DNA of 64,000 bases from Symbiodinium natans (GCA_905221605.1 CAJNDS010002442.1:154501-218500), one strand, 5' to 3'; shown: positions 22,830-35,224, numbered from the stretch's first letter. The notes: generated from the letters alone by a model not told the origin. Numbers and translations are program-made.

Positions 22830-24020
22830 AAAGTTCGGCAGAGTCATCTGCTCCGCAGAGGTGCATCCCATTTTGCTCTCGAATCCTCCTAACCTACCTG
22901 CCCTAAGCGCTCCGCACCATCTACTCAGCTTTATGGGAAATCTAACTGCCAGGCGCAAGCGCGGACAACTTCGCCAGAAGTCCGTCACAGGCCAGCAGTA
23001 AGGCAGCTTGGGCACAACTTCGAGCGCTTATCCGATTTAGAGACAGCAGCATCGAGTGTGAATTGCCCGGGGCAGCTCGCAGCATCTGGGATCCTTTGGA
23101 AGTTCTCGCACGAACGCAGAACCTGCCTTTTTCAAGTAGCCTTAACTTGAGCCCTGGAGAGATCTGAGACTCATGCCCTCAAAGATCCTCAAACCGCAAG
23201 CTGCACGTGTGCACAGGAGGCGAGGCTGTACAAGCGCCAAATCTGAGTGATGAATTCAATTTCCACAATTTCCACTTGTAGCCGCAAAAACAGCTGTTAG
23301 GGCTACGCTCATGCCGAGCCCCCGGGACGAACACATGACATCTGCCTCCAGGAGTCCGCACGGCATAGTCTGACACGGCCAATGCCAATGGGCAAAGACC
23401 CCAAATATAAAAAAGACAAAACAAAAAGCCGCACTAATGGCGGGCCAGATCGGAAAGCAGCCCTGCTGCTTAGATCATTATCTGCCCCCCCCTTTCACAC
23501 GGTCTGTACACCATCTTCGCGCCGTGTGAATGGTCGATGTAGGAGTATAGACTCACACCTGGACCTGTTCAGCACACGACGCACTGTGACGGCATGACAA
23601 GCCGCTTAACTGACCTTCAACCCACGCTCAGCTCACAATTTCGTTGCTGGTGTAACGTTACGAGGCTACACTTAAGAGCGTTTGCTGAAGAGTGCAACTT
23701 TCCAGTTTCAGCCAGGCCATGGCTTTGCCAGCAAATGGCACATGAGCCTGCCTTGGGCTACCGATGCTACCAACAAACGCCTACTGGCTGAAACTAGGTA
23801 ACTTCAAATCTCGATTGAAACGCAAATATTCATCAGTAAAGGTGTGCTGTACAGCTCGGTTGGAAATCTTGAGGCGGTCGCCTGCTCTGTGCTCACAGCT
23901 TATTCACTGACCAAGCGGGGTAATGCCAAGACTTGCTCGTCTTCGCTGCATCAAACTGGAGCTTCCTCAAGGAGTTGCGACACTGCAACCCCCCATCTCC
24001 GCAAGAACCACCAAAGCTCA
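22830..24020. other. No gene recognised
   Basis: About 1.2 kb with only short open frames on both strands and no motif I can assign. No RNA gene or tandem repeat is visible. Confidence 0.4.
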
Positions 24021-24021
24021 T

Positions 24022-24194
24022 CCCTAAACCCTAAAACCCTAAAACCCTAAAACCCTAAAACCCTAAAACCCTAAAACCCTAAAACCCTAAAACCCTAAAA
24101 CCCTAAAACCCTAAAACCCTAAAACCCTAAAACCCTAAAACCCTAAAACCCTAAACCCTAAACCCTAAACCCTAAACCCTAAACCCTAAACCCT
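24022..24194. repeat. Interstitial telomeric array (CCCTAAAA)n then (CCCTAAA)n
   Basis: About 17 perfect copies of the 8-mer CCCTAAAA followed by about six of the 7-mer CCCTAAA (the TTTAGGG-type telomere repeat of plants and many algae, including dinoflagellates). The change from 8-mer to 7-mer is abrupt. It is internal, with ordinary sequence on both sides. Confidence 0.97.
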
Positions 24195-24462
24195 CCCCTC
24201 CTCCCTTCACGCAAACAAGCCTTGCGCGCTCTGGCGGTCCTGGAGCTTTGAAACTCTTTTTGGGCTCCTCCGTTAGTTTTGGATCCGCCATTGGTGTTGC
24301 GGAAGCCATTGTAGTGGTTGCGTCCTTGGAGCGGCACTGCAGCATCGGCACTTCAAAGCAGATCTGGCGATCCGACTTGCGATCCGGGTCTTTGAACACA
24401 TTGGCACACATTTGCAGCCAAGAAGCACTCACAAAACTTGAGGAAGTGGGCGGCGGGGCCAC
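24172..24462 (-). CDS. Unrecognised 96-codon frame beside the telomeric array
   Basis: Minus-strand frame starting MAPPPTSSSF with a plausible soluble core (SASWLQMCANVFKDPDRKSD, then a Lys/Pro-rich end). It runs into the telomeric array at its 3' end. No family is recognised. It could be an exon truncated at the array or chance. Confidence 0.18.
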   Translation of the reverse strand: MAPPPTSSSFVSASWLQMCANVFKDPDRKSDRQICFEVPMLQCRSKDATTTMASATPMADPKLTEEPKKSFKAPGPPERARLVCVKGGGEGLGFRV

Positions 24463-24524
24463 GGCAATTGGGTCTAGCTTGGTCGGAAGCTCCTGTGCAC
24501 CAATCCTATCAACCCCACAACCTC

Positions 24525-25035
24525 AATTAGTTTTATTAATATTATTCATATCATTCATATGATTCCTATTATTCATATTATTCATATTACGAAAACTATT
24601 CAGATTATCCTTGTTATTCATATTGTTCATACTAATAATATTATTTATCTTACGAATACTATTCATCTTATTTAAACTATTAATATTCTTAATATGAGAT
24701 ATTAAAATTCTATATTATTAACATTATTTGTATTATGAATATTTTTACTATTAGTAATAGTATTAATATTATTCATATTATTCATATTATTCATATTATT
24801 CAGATTATTCAGATTATTCATACTATTCATATTATTAAAATCATCAATATCATTAATATTAATATTAATCATATTATTCATATTATTGAGATGATTCAGA
24901 TTATTCAAATTATGATTATGAACATTATGAATATTATGAATATTAGTAATCTTATTAATGTTGCTAATGTTACTCATATGACGAATATTCTTTTTATATT
25001 CTGAATACTACTCGTATTATTCATATTAGTCATAG
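24525..25035. repeat. AT-rich tract of ATTATTCAT-like units
   Basis: About 500 bp built from imperfect copies of the 9-mer TATTATTCA and variants. Strand asymmetry (T on the plus strand with C only in TTCAT) makes Ile/Met/His-type open frames that are not genes. Related tracts lie at 25.97-26.11 kb (same orientation) and at 57.47-57.88 kb (largely the opposite orientation). Confidence 0.9.
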
Positions 25036-25509
25036 TGTCGCGCTTGGCTCCTTTACCTCCTCGTGGCTGCTCAGACTGATGTGGCTGCCTCGGCTTCTGG
25101 GCATCTATCCCCCAATCCCCCTCACAAAAAAGCAGGAAACACAGAGAGGGACCATCAGTTGCAGCCAACTAGAAGACCAGTGACGATCGGATAAGTGAGG
25201 AGTCGATTGGGGACCATCACCTGACAAGTGAGGATTCGGCTGAGGATAGAGTATAGCTTCGTGCTGTGACGGCAGTGGCATCCACATTTGACATGCTAAG
25301 GCTATCGGCTCTGAGACCCACACTGTTATCCATGAAGATGTCAGCCGGGGATGCTGGGGAATCCTGCCCCAGGCGCACACACCCGAACACGGAGAAAAAA
25401 ACTTTCCTATCTAAAATGGGTCCTGACGGCGCGGCGCCGATTTTGGCGATGCGTGGGCATCCTCCGCTCCCTGACCGTTTGCAACTGGAAAGTCGTGGTC
25501 TCACTCAGG

Positions 25510-25789
25510 TCAGTGCTTGGACATTGGGAGTGTTCGGACTGAGGCGGCTGCCTTATAGGAGAACTTTGATGGACTTCTTTCCAAACCTTCTTCAACGCCT
25601 TCCAAAGGATTCAAGTAGTGCTTGAGCGACAACCTCAGCTGCGCAAAAGCATTCTTCCTCAGCTTGCGGAGCATGCGGTGAAATTGAGCCAAGTGGCTTG
25701 TCTACTGCAGAGGCAGAACGCTGCCCCCCCATATGGGACACTTCCATCTTTCGTTTCTGAAAGTCCTGCCGCAATTGTATCTCAAACAC
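25510..25789 (-). CDS. Unrecognised coding-like frames between two telomeric tracts
   Basis: Two overlapping minus-strand frames look protein-like. One begins MFEIQLRQDFQKRKMEV; the other contains HRMLRKLRKNAFAQLRLSL, a basic, probably helical segment. Neither matches a family I know. They sit between the telomeric arrays at 24.0-24.2 and 25.8 kb. Overlap of the frames means at most one is real at each position. Confidence 0.18.
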
Positions 25790-25802
25790 CCTCCACTTAG
25801 AC

Positions 25803-25832
25803 TCTAAACCCTAAACCCTAAACCCTAAACCC
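25803..25832. repeat. Short interstitial telomeric tract (CCCTAAA)4
   Basis: Four copies of CCCTAAA, in the same orientation as the array at 24.0 kb. Confidence 0.95.
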
Positions 25833-25965
25833 AACAAAACGAATAAGACGTCTGGACCAGGCCCCAGTCCAGCTGAGAGCTGAGCACGCCTTGGACCCGG
25901 CGCAAGCAACGGACTAAGGCATGTCTGGCCCTAGTCAGACGGCCGAAGACACCGAGGCCCCTTAT

Positions 25966-26115
25966 AAATATCGTTAAGATGATTAGTATTAATAGTATTA
26001 GTAATTAGTAAGATTAGTAATATTATTCATATTAATAATAAAATTTCTAATATTATTCATATTATTCATATTATTCAGAATATTACTATTGTTGGAATTA
26101 CTTTACCATTATTAG
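25966..26115. repeat. AT-rich tract of TTATTCATA-like units
   Basis: The same sequence class as 24.5-25.0 kb, and in the same orientation. Confidence 0.85.
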
Positions 26116-26249
26116 TAACTCAAAGCTGTCAGTTTTATTTGCAAGCGAAGCTCGTTGATTCCCGGAGGATGCATCACCAGGACTCCCTGAAAAGCCCGGA
26201 TGGAATTCCTGCCACGATCTGCCACAGAAAGACGGATAAGAACGTCAAA

Positions 26250-26268
26250 AAGGGGGGGGGGGGGGGGC
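26250..26268. repeat. Poly(G) run of about 17
   Basis: An almost uninterrupted G homopolymer. It lies within an otherwise unrecognised stretch (26.1-28.2 kb) where open frames such as 26,617-26,174 (minus) have no family motif. Confidence 0.9.
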
Positions 26269-27528
26269 CGAGGTTCCCACAAGGGGGCATGCCCCAGTCC
26301 TCAGAGTCGGCCTGGGATCCACCGAACAGGTAGGTGGATGCCGATAGCCCAGACTGAACGGAAAGCGTCAATGCACCTGGGCTGAACAGAAACGAGCTGA
26401 CCTGCCCTGTGGCCACGGCCCATGTTGGGAAGTTGGGACTAAGATGCGCACTCTGGTTCGCCTTAGGCAATGCAGCACAGGAATTCGGCAGATAACCGCA
26501 ATGCGGCACGCAGAACCAACCCTGATGGAGCTGAGCTACAGGAGTTGAAGGAAGCGGTGCGTAGTCGCCAAGGGGAGTTTGCGGAATTGCCCCTAAGAGC
26601 TTCTCCACCTTCTGCATGGAAAAGGGCCCCGACCTCCAGCAAACAACGTGTTCGACATTGCTTGAAGACTACAGAACATGATCCTGAACCCGAATCCCGT
26701 TCAACAAAGGTTACTGATGCGTTGAGGTGAGCTTCTCCACCAGGGCCGTGAGTCGCTTGGCCAGCTTTGACCCTTTGCCTGAGATCCCATGTTAGGGCTG
26801 AAGGAGGTCAAAGGTAGTAGGGGGATGTTTAGGGTTTCTGGGGGGGTTTCGCAAGAGCATCGACAATTGATCGTGTTCCTGTGCCGAAGGGCTCTTTTTC
26901 TGACGGACAGAGATATTCATGGTCTCGCAGCTCCAGCCGGTCATAACCTGTGCAAGTGGGGAGACACCCTTTTGCCGTTGCCGCTGAGAACCGTGAAAAT
27001 TTATATGCGATCTTGATCTGATATCACTCTGCTACACTGCAAGGCACAAGGCGCAAAGACTGCGCCTTCTGCGTGAGCTTGTTGACCTCTGGAGGGCTCT
27101 TCGGTGCATCCGCGGGGATCGCCTCAGAACGGGGGCGCGAGGTGCCGCGGCTGAGGGGGCATGCCGGAGTCGTTGAAATCGATAAGACTCGAGAAGACGG
27201 CTGGGGTCTCTGACTGGTCTCAATTTCAATGAGGATGTTTCATGAAGATACTTTCACGAGGAAATCTCAGGGCATGGCCCACTTGTCAGGCTCCCGGTGG
27301 CCGGACCCTTCGGTGTCCTGCAAGGCATGTAAGGACTCGCATATGCCGATGCATTAGCTTTGAACTTGGCACATCTACAGGTGCGCAGAGCCGCCCACGA
27401 ACGAGTGAACGAGAAGATACGAGAAATATCCTCAAGGCCCTCTGCTATGTGCTCCAATCCGTCCTGACAGGTGGAGGGCTGATCTCCAAATGTGCAAGCC
27501 CCGCGTGGCCCGAGCGTGCGTTTACGAG

Positions 27529-27634
27529 CTACCGTGAGGTGCAGCAGGCGCCTGAAGCGTAAAGTCGTGGTTGCCTGAGTTTTCAAGACTGTTGCGCTGT
27601 GCCAGGAGCAGAATCACCGATGCTGTGAACTTCA
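27529..27634 (-). CDS. Possible 35-codon first exon with a signal peptide
   Basis: Reads ATG at 27,634 and begins MKFTASVILLLAQ, a good signal-peptide shape. It then contains SGNHDFTL before a GT donor-like site near 27,528. GNHD is also the core motif of calcineurin-type metallophosphoesterases, but with only this tetrapeptide and no further exons I cannot claim the family. No continuation was found, so it may be chance. Confidence 0.15.
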
Positions 27635-28191
27635 TCGCTGCCGCGGTAGCATGCAGTAGCATCACTTGGCATTGCAAGCAAGGCACCGTCGGTTATAACT
27701 TCTTCCTGGACCACTGTGAAACGGGTCTCGGAGAGTGCTGCCATGCATTTCAAGGCTAAGTCGATGCTACGCAAGCTAAGCCCATGTCCTCCGCTGACAT
27801 GGGCATGACGGAGGCCATGCCCTCGGAATTCGCAGCAGCATGTTAATCTTCTGTACAAGGCAAGCTTGGCACGAGCTATAGACATGCACGCCAGGAACCC
27901 TTACGTATGATTTGCTCGGTGTTTTTTCTCGATCCTTGGTACATTCACTAGTACTCTAAGAAGAAGCAACCAACCTCAGGCCCCCAGGCCCCCAGGCTTG
28001 ACTCTTCAACCCGACCCCACAAGAAAAGGCTCAACAAAATCAGTTAAAAGTTGGGTCCCCATGCAAGGGAGGCTAGGCTAAACCCTCAGAGCCCTAAACC
28101 CTTTTAAGCCATCTAAATCTCCAAAACGCTCAACTTTCCTCTGTTTCGTGCGTCATGGTGGCTTCATCAGTTTCATCTGCACATATCAGCT

Positions 28192-30674
28192 TCATGGTGG
28201 CTTTATCAGTTTCATTTGCACTATAGACGTAGACTGCTGGGCTGTACTTTCAAGACAAGCAGCTCGAGGAGCAGGTTGCTTTGGCGTTGGTGGTGGCAGT
28301 CTCTGCACTGCCTGCCTCGACGCCAAAATCGCGGCACCGTAATCCACCTGACATGCGGGCAGACTTGGGTGATGGCTCTGCTGAATTTTGCCGTTCACAA
28401 ATGCCCCCACGCCCCTACCTTTTCGACCAGCAAGTCCTGCTGCTCCTCACACAGATGCTCGACGTGCAGAATGCTCTGCATTCGCACTAAGGCGCGTGGG
28501 TGAGGCAAGCATGTTGAAGCGGTCCGGCATGATGCTCATCACCGACCCAATGCAGTCACCATGGGTGACGATAAGAAAATTTCGCCTAAGCAGAATACTG
28601 TTCCGAGTTGTTAACTCCACGGGTGCCAGCGCAGCCGTCAAGACTTTGCCAATGCGTGCGAAGGAGCTTTGCCACAGCCCCACGCTGCAGGTACTGTAGA
28701 AACCGCAGCGCGAATCGCCGCCGGGCGTCTTGAAGAGATTCCGGCCACACCTGTCACACAATGCAGGAAATATGCAAGGCATTGCCAACACTGCAATCCT
28801 CACCGCCCAATCACCGTCCCTCAGGTCACGGCCGGCTTTTCCCCTACCGCTCTGGTCACGACATTGATGCCATGAGCCCTGGCATAGTCCACCTCACAGC
28901 GCACTAAGCCCGATTGACCCTGAAACCCCCAAGCCCTAACCTGGGCTCAACACGACATGATGCGAAATCCGAAGCCGAAACGCTCCCAGAGTTCCGGAGA
29001 GGCTTAAGCCCCCTTCCATCGCCCTTTTGAAACCATTTCTGCGGCACGGTGACCGCCACTGTGAAAGCGCGGAGGTGATCGCGAGGCTGCGCCTACTCCA
29101 GCTCAGCTTAGACGCTGAATCTTGTGCGAAGTAACACTGACACCGAAATCCTAATGGCCCAAGGCCTTGCGGTTCGTTCGGGCTTGGGCGCGTGGGGCTT
29201 AGGGCTTGGGTTTTTTGGGAAGGTGTTAGGGTCAAGTCCGGACTTAGCGACTGAGCCCGAGCAGCTAAGATGCATTTGGTCGACTACAGTGCCTCTGCAT
29301 ATCTTTTGTTTTGTATTTAATCGCTTTGTACAAGCAAGGATGCGCATACACACTGATCCATCGAAACTTTCGGCACAATGCAAAACAGCTAGTGGATCCG
29401 TAACCCAAGTGCAGTATGTGCTGATTCTTCAAGCATTCGAAACCTTTCAGCATACCACTGTTAGCACGACCTCCGTTGATGGCCCGAATGTTTCATAATA
29501 CTCAGACTACGAAAAGTAGCAACTTATTCAACTGACACCTTCGAGAAGCTCTTACTGCCATCAGCCGTATGCACTCTTTGTACGATTGAGATTGGGGACT
29601 TCATGTTCCTTTGCTAGGCAGATTCTGGATCTTTTGAAAAAACCAGCCTCGCCCATTACCGAGGGGCCATAGATCTCTCCCAGCGAGTGGTCAATCAACA
29701 TCTTGACTTTCGGTCCTGTTTGTGAAACGGCCGCATTCTGATGTCTCGAAGTCACCAAGACTCACCCATGAGGAACCCAGGATCCTAAGTGCTGGCACAT
29801 CTTCACCGCCGTCTGAACGCATCGCGAGTACGGCGAGCATACGACCACGTGGAAGTCAGTGCCTTTCCTGGCGCAGTGAAGGGAGGGAAGGAAGCTCAGC
29901 GTGGATGCTGCCGAGTGGGATGCTGCCAATCTAGGACAGTGCTGGTTGGAATTCTGGCCAGGACTCCGCTCAGCAAACTCCCGGATGTCGACCCCGAGGA
30001 CTTCAGCCTACCAGGCATGCAATGCAAGGCATTAGTGACCGGCAGATAGTCAAACCTCCACATACTTCAGCATACTTCCAACATCCTACAAAAAAGTTTT
30101 GGCCCGCCTGCTCGTGACCTGCATCACTGAGCGGCGGATCCAGAGGAAATCTGGAGACGCAAGGCACGGCTGGCTTAGGGTTGTCCACATTTGTCCAGTG
30201 TGCCGTTCAGCTCCCGTCATGCCTTCTACAGTCTTCCGAGCTCGACCATCTGCCGTTCTCCCAGAAGGCGAAGACTCCATCGGCACGTTCTGTGTGCCGA
30301 ACGACTCCGAAGAGTTGAGTCCTCAGAAGTGCAAGGCACACGCATGTGTACCTGGCGTACTTGACGTTGAGAATGCAAGACTGCCGCTGGCAGTGCCATG
30401 GAGTTCAACACACGTCCTTAAGCTTCCTCGCAGCAGGGATCTGGATATCTGTGTTACGATTCTCTAAGACGCTAAGATCAGAGCGGTAACTTTCTCTTTT
30501 GCCAGCCCGCAAGGAGCAAGTGGCTAGACCTGTGCCATTCGGGGTGGACATCAGCACTGCAAGACAACTCAAAAGACAAGATGTTGCACCGATTTGCAAA
30601 AGGCTCTCTTGCAGTGGCCTCTTGGTTGCTTTCAGAGCAGACGTCGCATTTCCAGTCGACGCTTCGTTTCCCAT
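28192..30674 (-). CDS. Histidine phosphatase (phosphoglycerate-mutase-like superfamily), multi-exon
   Basis: Enzymes of this branch use a phosphorylated histidine and act on phospho-substrates. The substrate here is unknown. Rebuilt exons: 30,321-30,247 (LFGVVRHTERADGVFAFWEN, catalytic RHTER), 30,150-30,104 (FPLDPPLSDAGHEQAG), 29,867-29,785 (DFHVVVCSPYSRCVQTA), 29,715-29,648 (MLIDHSLGEIYGPSVMGE), about 28,684-28,610 (SFARIGKVLTAAL), about 28,596-28,520 (RNFLIVTHGDCIGSVMSIMP, second catalytic His), 28,347-28,192 (VDYGAAILASRQAV, then a Pro/Ser-rich tail and stop). Exons between 29,648 and 28,684 were not resolved. One intron (29,784-29,716) is GA-AG. The likely first exon begins at 30,674 with MGNEAST, a classic N-myristoylation signal, but its splice link to 30,321 is inferred. 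The family resembles UBASH3/TFIIIC-tau55-type phosphatases in its RHxERAD and THGDC motifs. Confidence 0.85.
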
Positions 30675-30699
30675 CGCAACAAGCCGTCCCTAAAGGACG

Positions 30700-33600
30700 C
30701 TTGAGGTAAGCGCTGCAGGTTGCGAGCGGTGTTGCGAGTCATGGCAAGTCACGTGATACATCTTACCGCCTTACCGCAGCAAAAGCGTGGAATTCCAAGG
30801 TCTGGGCCGAATCCAGGTGGTGTAGGAAAGCCATTCAAACCTGGGTTATTAGCGGCTCGCTCGCTGTCTCTTCTCCTCTCTCTCCCCGTCGTTCTTGCTG
30901 GCTTGCAGCCTGTCTCTCTCTCTCTCTCTCTCTCCCAGGGTTTCATTTGTGCCCGACCGGTGCCTGAGACCTAAGGCCGCGACCTCCCATGCCACCCATT
31001 CCAGGCATTCCGGGCATTCCACCCATTGCCCCCATTCCCCCCATTCCTGCGATCGGCCAGTCTCCGAGTCCTTCACCCAGCCCATACCTCGGTCACTGCA
31101 ATCTCTGCAGATGTACCAGCCAGAAATCCTCCTTCCATTCCGCAGTCTTCTGAGGCTGTGTCGGACCTCCCTTCAGATCACCTCGGGCCGAAACAAAGTC
31201 TTTCTGCCATGGATACAGCTGGTACTGGTAAATCGGTAAATCGGTAAATCTAATGGAAAGAATGCCCCGATTAAGAGGATACACTGGAATGATCTCAAAG
31301 AGCATCCAAGGCACCGAAGAGGGAGCTGCGACCTGGCCTCTCATTCCCACCTCGTGAGAGTGAGTGTGCACCATTCATATATATATATATATATATACTG
31401 TAGTTTTGAATATATAGTATACCTGGTACTGACCAGAGCAAGTTTTGCATCTTTTTGTGCAAAAGTGCGGGTGCTGGGAGTCTCGGCGTCGCCGACGGCT
31501 GTATGGCTGGTACCTCTCGCTGTGCTCACTGCTGTAAAATGCCCCCACATTCGACTCCTACAAATCCTAAACATGCCATGTCATGTCTGCTATGTGCACA
31601 CCCCGAGTCGGTCACGTGGTCCTGGCCATCAGGTGGGCCATGAGCCCGAAGATGATCATCGCCCAAACCTCGCAGTGTCCACCAGCACGTTCAAGCTTCG
31701 TGGAACGAAGGTAGCTGTGAGCCACTCTGTGCTGTGGGATGGTGCTTGGGACCACACGACAGGAGGAAGATGGAATGCCTCTGGCAACCAGAAGTTGCAC
31801 CTGAGAGCCCCACTGTTGACTGCACTTGCGGCGTGGACACCGAGCCAGGCTCCAAGCCACCCGAAGATGCTCTCCATCGGGTCTTTCCCCTCCCTCTTCT
31901 TTCTCCTGAGCAGTAAAAAACCTCGACCCCTATACCAAACTGCGCTGCCCAAGCGCCCCGCTTGCCATCAGCGTCCTTCTTGGGTGTCAGCTCTTCGCCT
32001 TGGCAATCCCCGAATACCGAGCGGTCTGGTGAGTTTGTACGGGGCTTTGAGCTCATCCCCTCCCCACAAGCATCTCCTGGCACTCGTTTCCAAAGAAGAC
32101 AATGCGTATGCGCATATGTATACATATATGTATATATACCTTTGTATATATATATATATGTATAATACATAATGATTTTGTTTCTGTCTCTTTGTGTTTG
32201 TTTATTGTGTTTATTTGTTTGCTTGCTTGTTCTGGCTGTGTATCTGAATTTTGTATGCATATTTATTCTCCACTCAGTGTGTCAAATGCTGAGGGGTTCC
32301 CTACGTCAAGGTTAAGCGTGGGCAAGTAGATGTTGCCGTGCGGCACGTGGTTTTTTCTCGCTCGCTTTTTGGACGAAGTCGCGCTCTCGCCCCAGGCGTG
32401 GGCGTTGCCACGCTCGCCGGGACGAAACTGTCCTCGTTTTTTGACGTTCTTGTTCGCCAAGTGCGAAACTGTCGTCGCTTTTGTGGACATCCGTGCTCGC
32501 CACATGCGAAGCTGTCGTTGCTTTTGGACGAGTGGCACCAACGTCGGGATGCAAGTTACATCCGGCCGGGTCGCCCGGCTGTGAATTTCCGGGCTCATGT
32601 TGGAGTGTTCCGAGACTGAGGTGTGAAATGGCATAAACCCCAAAACAGTGAAAGGCACTTCAAAAAGCATTCCAAGAACACCTCGCAAGTGCCCAAAAAC
32701 CACTCCGCGAGCACTGCAAGACCCCTCCAAGACCCATCCAAGACCACTACTTCACGAGGGCACGGGACCGCTGCTTGAAACACCTCGACGTGCAGGTGCC
32801 CTAGGACGCAGCCATCCTATCCAACAGCCTCAAATCACATGAAAGGAACGCCCCTGCTCTGTTCGTGCGACACGAAACGGTGCAAGCGTCAAAGTGTGCG
32901 CGGGAACTGGGCGTGAGCATGATTTCGAACATGCAGGACAAGAATATTTGGAACACATCTTGATGTTTGCAGTCCCTGAAATGAACACAGCGCCGAGGGT
33001 CATCATTGGCGAAACTGAAATGCGAACGGCACCTAGGCGACCCTGTCCCACAGCAAACACCGTGAGAGGGTCAAAGCCGCGTGCGCTTGCGGGCGTGCCG
33101 CGAGCCCACAGCGATCTAATTCTCTTGAACCTCAACGAAAGAGCCCCAAAGCGCAAGCATTGTTTGGTGAGGGTCCCTATAAACTATGTTTCTTCTTCTG
33201 GGAGGCGCGGGGGCTGGGGTGGTTTCTTTTTTTGGCCTCGAGAAGATCGAGGATCGAGCCAGCACCGGTCGCGGCCGTCGCCTCACTGGCCACGGGAGTC
33301 TTGCCTTGCAAGGGGTCAGGGTTCAGTCTCTTCAAAGATACTGAAACAGCTTAGGGGATAAAGGCTTCCATGTCTTCCATGCCAACTGGAGGTTAGAATT
33401 GACGCCATGCTGCGACCAGACAGGCCTTGCTCGTAGGCTCTGAAGCTCTGCGCTGGAGTTTCCTCATCGGCCAGCAAATTAAGCGGCCCCCGTATACTAA
33501 CTCCACAAAAGGGTAACCCTCTTCTTGAAAACCCCCAGGTATCACCAGTATCGAGGCTACAGTAAGCTCCAGAAAGTTGCAACATCCTTATCCCCATACC

Positions 33601-34160
33601 CCAAAAGGTATACGAATGGGAATCCCAGCTCTAATCATCCTTAAACCATGTTCCAACTTTCCGGAGTTTACTGAGATCGACCGAGGCCCACACTGCCAAG
33701 ATTTTCTCGAAGTGGTGCAGTGCAACTGGGTCGCGGGAGCCCTGCAGTCACCAAGTTCTCACAGCAGTCACCTCCCCACCCCCGATAACAAACCATCGAA
33801 AGAAAAGAGACGTGTGTACACATATTCTATGGTATACTATTCTACATTTGCAAATATCGGGGATGTCCTAAGATTAGGGCCGATTAAGGTATCAGCGGCA
33901 GGGGATTGAGGGGTCGCGTATCGTTTGGCAACACTGCTTGGCAAGCCGTCCTCCTCGTGGGTACTCCGTAGGAAAGTCCGGCGAACAACAAAGTCTATCT
34001 CGGCAAAGGTGTAGTTGGCGGTAAGATCTTGGCGTGTTCAGAGCACACGTCTTTCGCTACCCCGCTAAATCCTCTACCCATACTTTCGCAGACAACCTCT
34101 GCAGAGCGGGAAGGAGGTAAATGGTGGGTGGCTACCAAGCTGCATTGAGCGCAGTGCTTG
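30700..34160. other. No gene recognised
   Basis: Contains a (CT)n run near 30,925, (TA)n runs at 31,376-31,396 and 32,125-32,165, and an imperfect 40-43 bp tandem repeat at 32.42-32.53 kb. Open frames of up to 272 codons occur on the plus strand but include the microsatellites and have no motif. The segment 33.4-34.1 kb is richer in A/T and differs in texture from its surroundings, without an identifiable element. Confidence 0.4.
32385..32535. repeat. Imperfect tandem repeat, period 40-43 bp
   Basis: Three copies of a unit containing GCGAAACTGTCGTCG(C)TTTT, with the GAAACTGTC/GAAGCTGTC core at 32,425, 32,465 and 32,508. The spacers share a GCTCGCC motif. Confidence 0.7.
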
Positions 34161-34206
34161 CCACATCATGATGGCTCAATCAAGCGGAATGTGTCAAACA
34201 ACACCA

Positions 34207-34866
34207 CTAAGCATCCAACTCGCCAATGTCTCGACAGCCTGCCGAAGCGTCACCACATGATACGGAAGGCCCCTGATCAGGAGAACTCGATCCTCTGCTC
34301 TGCAAGCACGTCAGGTCTGCCGCTTCGCGTAGCGCCGAGCCCCACTGCGCATCTGATCTGGAAACCTGCCCAGGCTTCTTGCTGATGCCCTGATGCACTC
34401 CCACTGAGCAAAGCAAGATGACGCAACGAACCTGTGCAAGCAGCTTCAAGAGGAATTGCTTGCGCTCTGCCTTCAGGTGACGGTTCCTTCCTATCGAATC
34501 TAGCTGCGACTTGGCTAATGCTCCCGAGCGCAAGACCACGATGCCACACCTAACTGTGGCCCTAACCGCCCTAACCGTTAGCCGGTTAACCGTTAACCTG
34601 CTTGCTATAGCCAATGCCTGGCTTGGGGGCGCAATGTGCACCGTGAAGCCAAATGGAAAGAGCCTTGGGTTTGAAGACCGCATTGTCTCAAACATTGCAC
34701 ATCTTTCCCAAACATGGCATGAAAGAACGGCGACGGCTGATCTGAGTTCTACAGAGTTCTGCTCAGCTCTGTCGGATCTCAAAAGCTGATGGTCGCACTC
34801 CATGGGTCGCAGAAAGCGGCCAGGGTCGGAGCCTGGGCTTGTACCCAGCTGCATCGGGCAAGGCAA
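34207..34866 (-). CDS. Unrecognised 219-codon open frame
   Basis: A long minus-strand frame without a family motif. The central part (VNRLTVRAVRATVRCGIVVL) arises from a short repeated plus-strand sequence (CCCTAACCGCCCTAACCGTTAGCCGGTTAACCG). It lies on the coding strand of the region. It could contain one or more short exons but is more likely non-coding as a whole. Confidence 0.12.
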   Translation of the reverse strand: MPCPMQLGTSPGSDPGRFLRPMECDHQLLRSDRAEQNSVELRSAVAVLSCHVWERCAMFETMRSSNPRLFPFGFTVHIAPPSQALAIASRLTVNRLTVRAVRATVRCGIVVLRSGALAKSQLDSIGRNRHLKAERKQFLLKLLAQVRCVILLCSVGVHQGISKKPGQVSRSDAQWGSALREAADLTCLQSRGSSSPDQGPSVSCGDASAGCRDIGELDA

Positions 34867-35181
34867 GTCCTAAAGCCCTGAAGCTTCCATCGTTAGCCTG
34901 CAAGGTACATCGCAGCAGTCAGACTAGCTTCGGAAAGTCGCATATCGCCGGCGACCTACCATACTCACGTTGCCGACGCCAAGGTTAACTTTTTCGTTGC
35001 TTTGATTTCTACATGAGAGAGGGATCAGCTGAGGGATGAGAAGAACGTTTCCAGTATCAAAAAACTTTCCCATTTTGAGCCCCAAAGGATCAAGCAAACA
35101 CGACTATACGTGTCAACAACACACATCTTACATGTATCTGTGCCCACCCCCCAGAGCGCTCCCCCACCCACCCGCACAAAG

Positions 35182-35185
<4 letters not shown>

Positions 35186-35224
<39 letters not shown>

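Noticed and set aside
24525-25035. Asn/Ile/Met/His-rich frames in the AT-rich tract (and at 57.5 kb)
   Set aside because: They arise from a 9-mer repeat whose length is a multiple of three. No non-repetitive coding sequence is attached.
27529-27634. Metallophosphoesterase suggested by GNHD
   Set aside because: A single tetrapeptide with no GD-x-H, GDxxDxG or GHxH motifs nearby. Kept only as a low-confidence signal-peptide-like exon.
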